Source of the DNA: Chloroflexota bacterium
Lineage (GTDB): Bacteria > Chloroflexota > Limnocylindria > QHBO01
Assembly: GCA_013694795.1 (NCBI GenBank)
Contig: JACDBS010000240.1
Span: 1 to 5,379, forward strand
Reading direction: 5' to 3'
DNA: 5,379 nt
Each line of letters opens with the position of its first letter. Positions within the stretch are counted from its first letter, which is position 1. Both the position numbers and the translations under genes were made by a program. The notes beneath the pieces were generated by a model. The model worked only from the letters and a program-made list of their open reading frames with translations, did no database searches and was not told the DNA's origin. Below are positions 5,327 to 5,379 of the stretch, in pieces.

Positions 5327-5379
5327 TCAGCGGCGCGGCTCCCAGCGGAAGAATCGCTGCGCGAAGAGCGCCGCACCGA
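5327..5379 (-). CDS. Possible C-terminal end of a gene entering from the right
   Basis: On the minus strand, one frame from the right edge reads GAALFAQRFFRWEPRR and then TGA (5329-5327). A short aliphatic stretch followed by aromatic and basic residues looks like the end of a membrane or transport protein, such as an ABC-2 permease. Only 16 codons are visible, so this is weak. If real, it converges on ispG and would leave 339 bp between the two stops. Confidence 0.25.
   Translation of the reverse strand, partial: GAALFAQRFFRWEPRR

Larger units (their letters stand above)
4988..5379. other. Region downstream of ispG without a confident gene
   Basis: GC content by eye is lower here than in the genes to the left (about 60% in some 60-base lines against well over 80% in parts of the ketosynthase gene). 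The + frame of ispG stays open after its TGA to the window edge (with a GTG at 5027), but the translation is arginine-rich and shows no motif. A 62-codon minus-strand frame (5135-5323, TTG start) is hydrophobic-strand-like in places but has no recognisable domain or ribosome site, and lies partly over the inverted-repeat segment. I see no tRNA, no T-tract terminator and no known repeat. The stretch may be intergenic DNA, a structured RNA, or decayed coding sequence. Confidence 0.5.

Overview
The window is GC-rich bacterial DNA with tightly packed genes. The MEP-pathway gene ispG shows the host is a bacterium (or a plastid-type lineage), not an archaeon. The phylum cannot be fixed from the sequence alone. 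Closely packed ATGA-overlapping genes, near-saturated G/C at third codon positions and a possible leaderless promoter would fit a GC-rich soil or freshwater lineage such as Chloroflexota or Actinomycetota, but that is a guess.

Positions 1-3302 (+ strand) hold a four-gene block: the 3' part of a class I SAM methyltransferase, a FAD-dependent oxidoreductase of the geranylgeranyl-reductase/aromatic-hydroxylase type, a small SRPBCC (START-like, polyketide-cyclase-type) protein, and a FabF-like beta-ketoacyl-ACP synthase with a complete Cys-His-His triad. Each junction is a 4-bp ATGA overlap, so the genes are almost certainly one translationally coupled operon whose promoter and first gene(s) lie left of the window. 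Condensing enzyme, cyclase-like protein, flavoenzyme and methyltransferase together suggest a small specialised-lipid or polyketide pathway, for example a phenolic lipid or quinone. No acyl carrier protein, chain-length factor or type III polyketide synthase is visible here. The product is therefore unknown.

The operon runs head-on into a small minus-strand gene (3299-3694) for a stand-alone response-regulator receiver domain. The two genes share a CTAG sequence that supplies both stop codons. The receiver gene is divergent from ispG (3755-4987). The gap between them carries a 9-bp perfect inverted repeat and a TACCAT -10-like box 8 nt before the ispG ATG. ispG encodes a full-length (E)-4-hydroxy-3-methylbut-2-enyl-diphosphate synthase with its [4Fe-4S] cysteines.

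From 4988 to the right edge there is no gene I can call with confidence, and base composition is less GC-rich. This stretch holds a 17-codon ORF with a good Shine-Dalgarno that overlaps the ispG stop, a 180-bp segment bounded by 16-nt inverted repeats (15/16 complementary) with further nested complementary segments inside, and what may be the last codons of a minus-strand gene entering from the right. The nested inverted-repeat segment is the least explained signal in the window.
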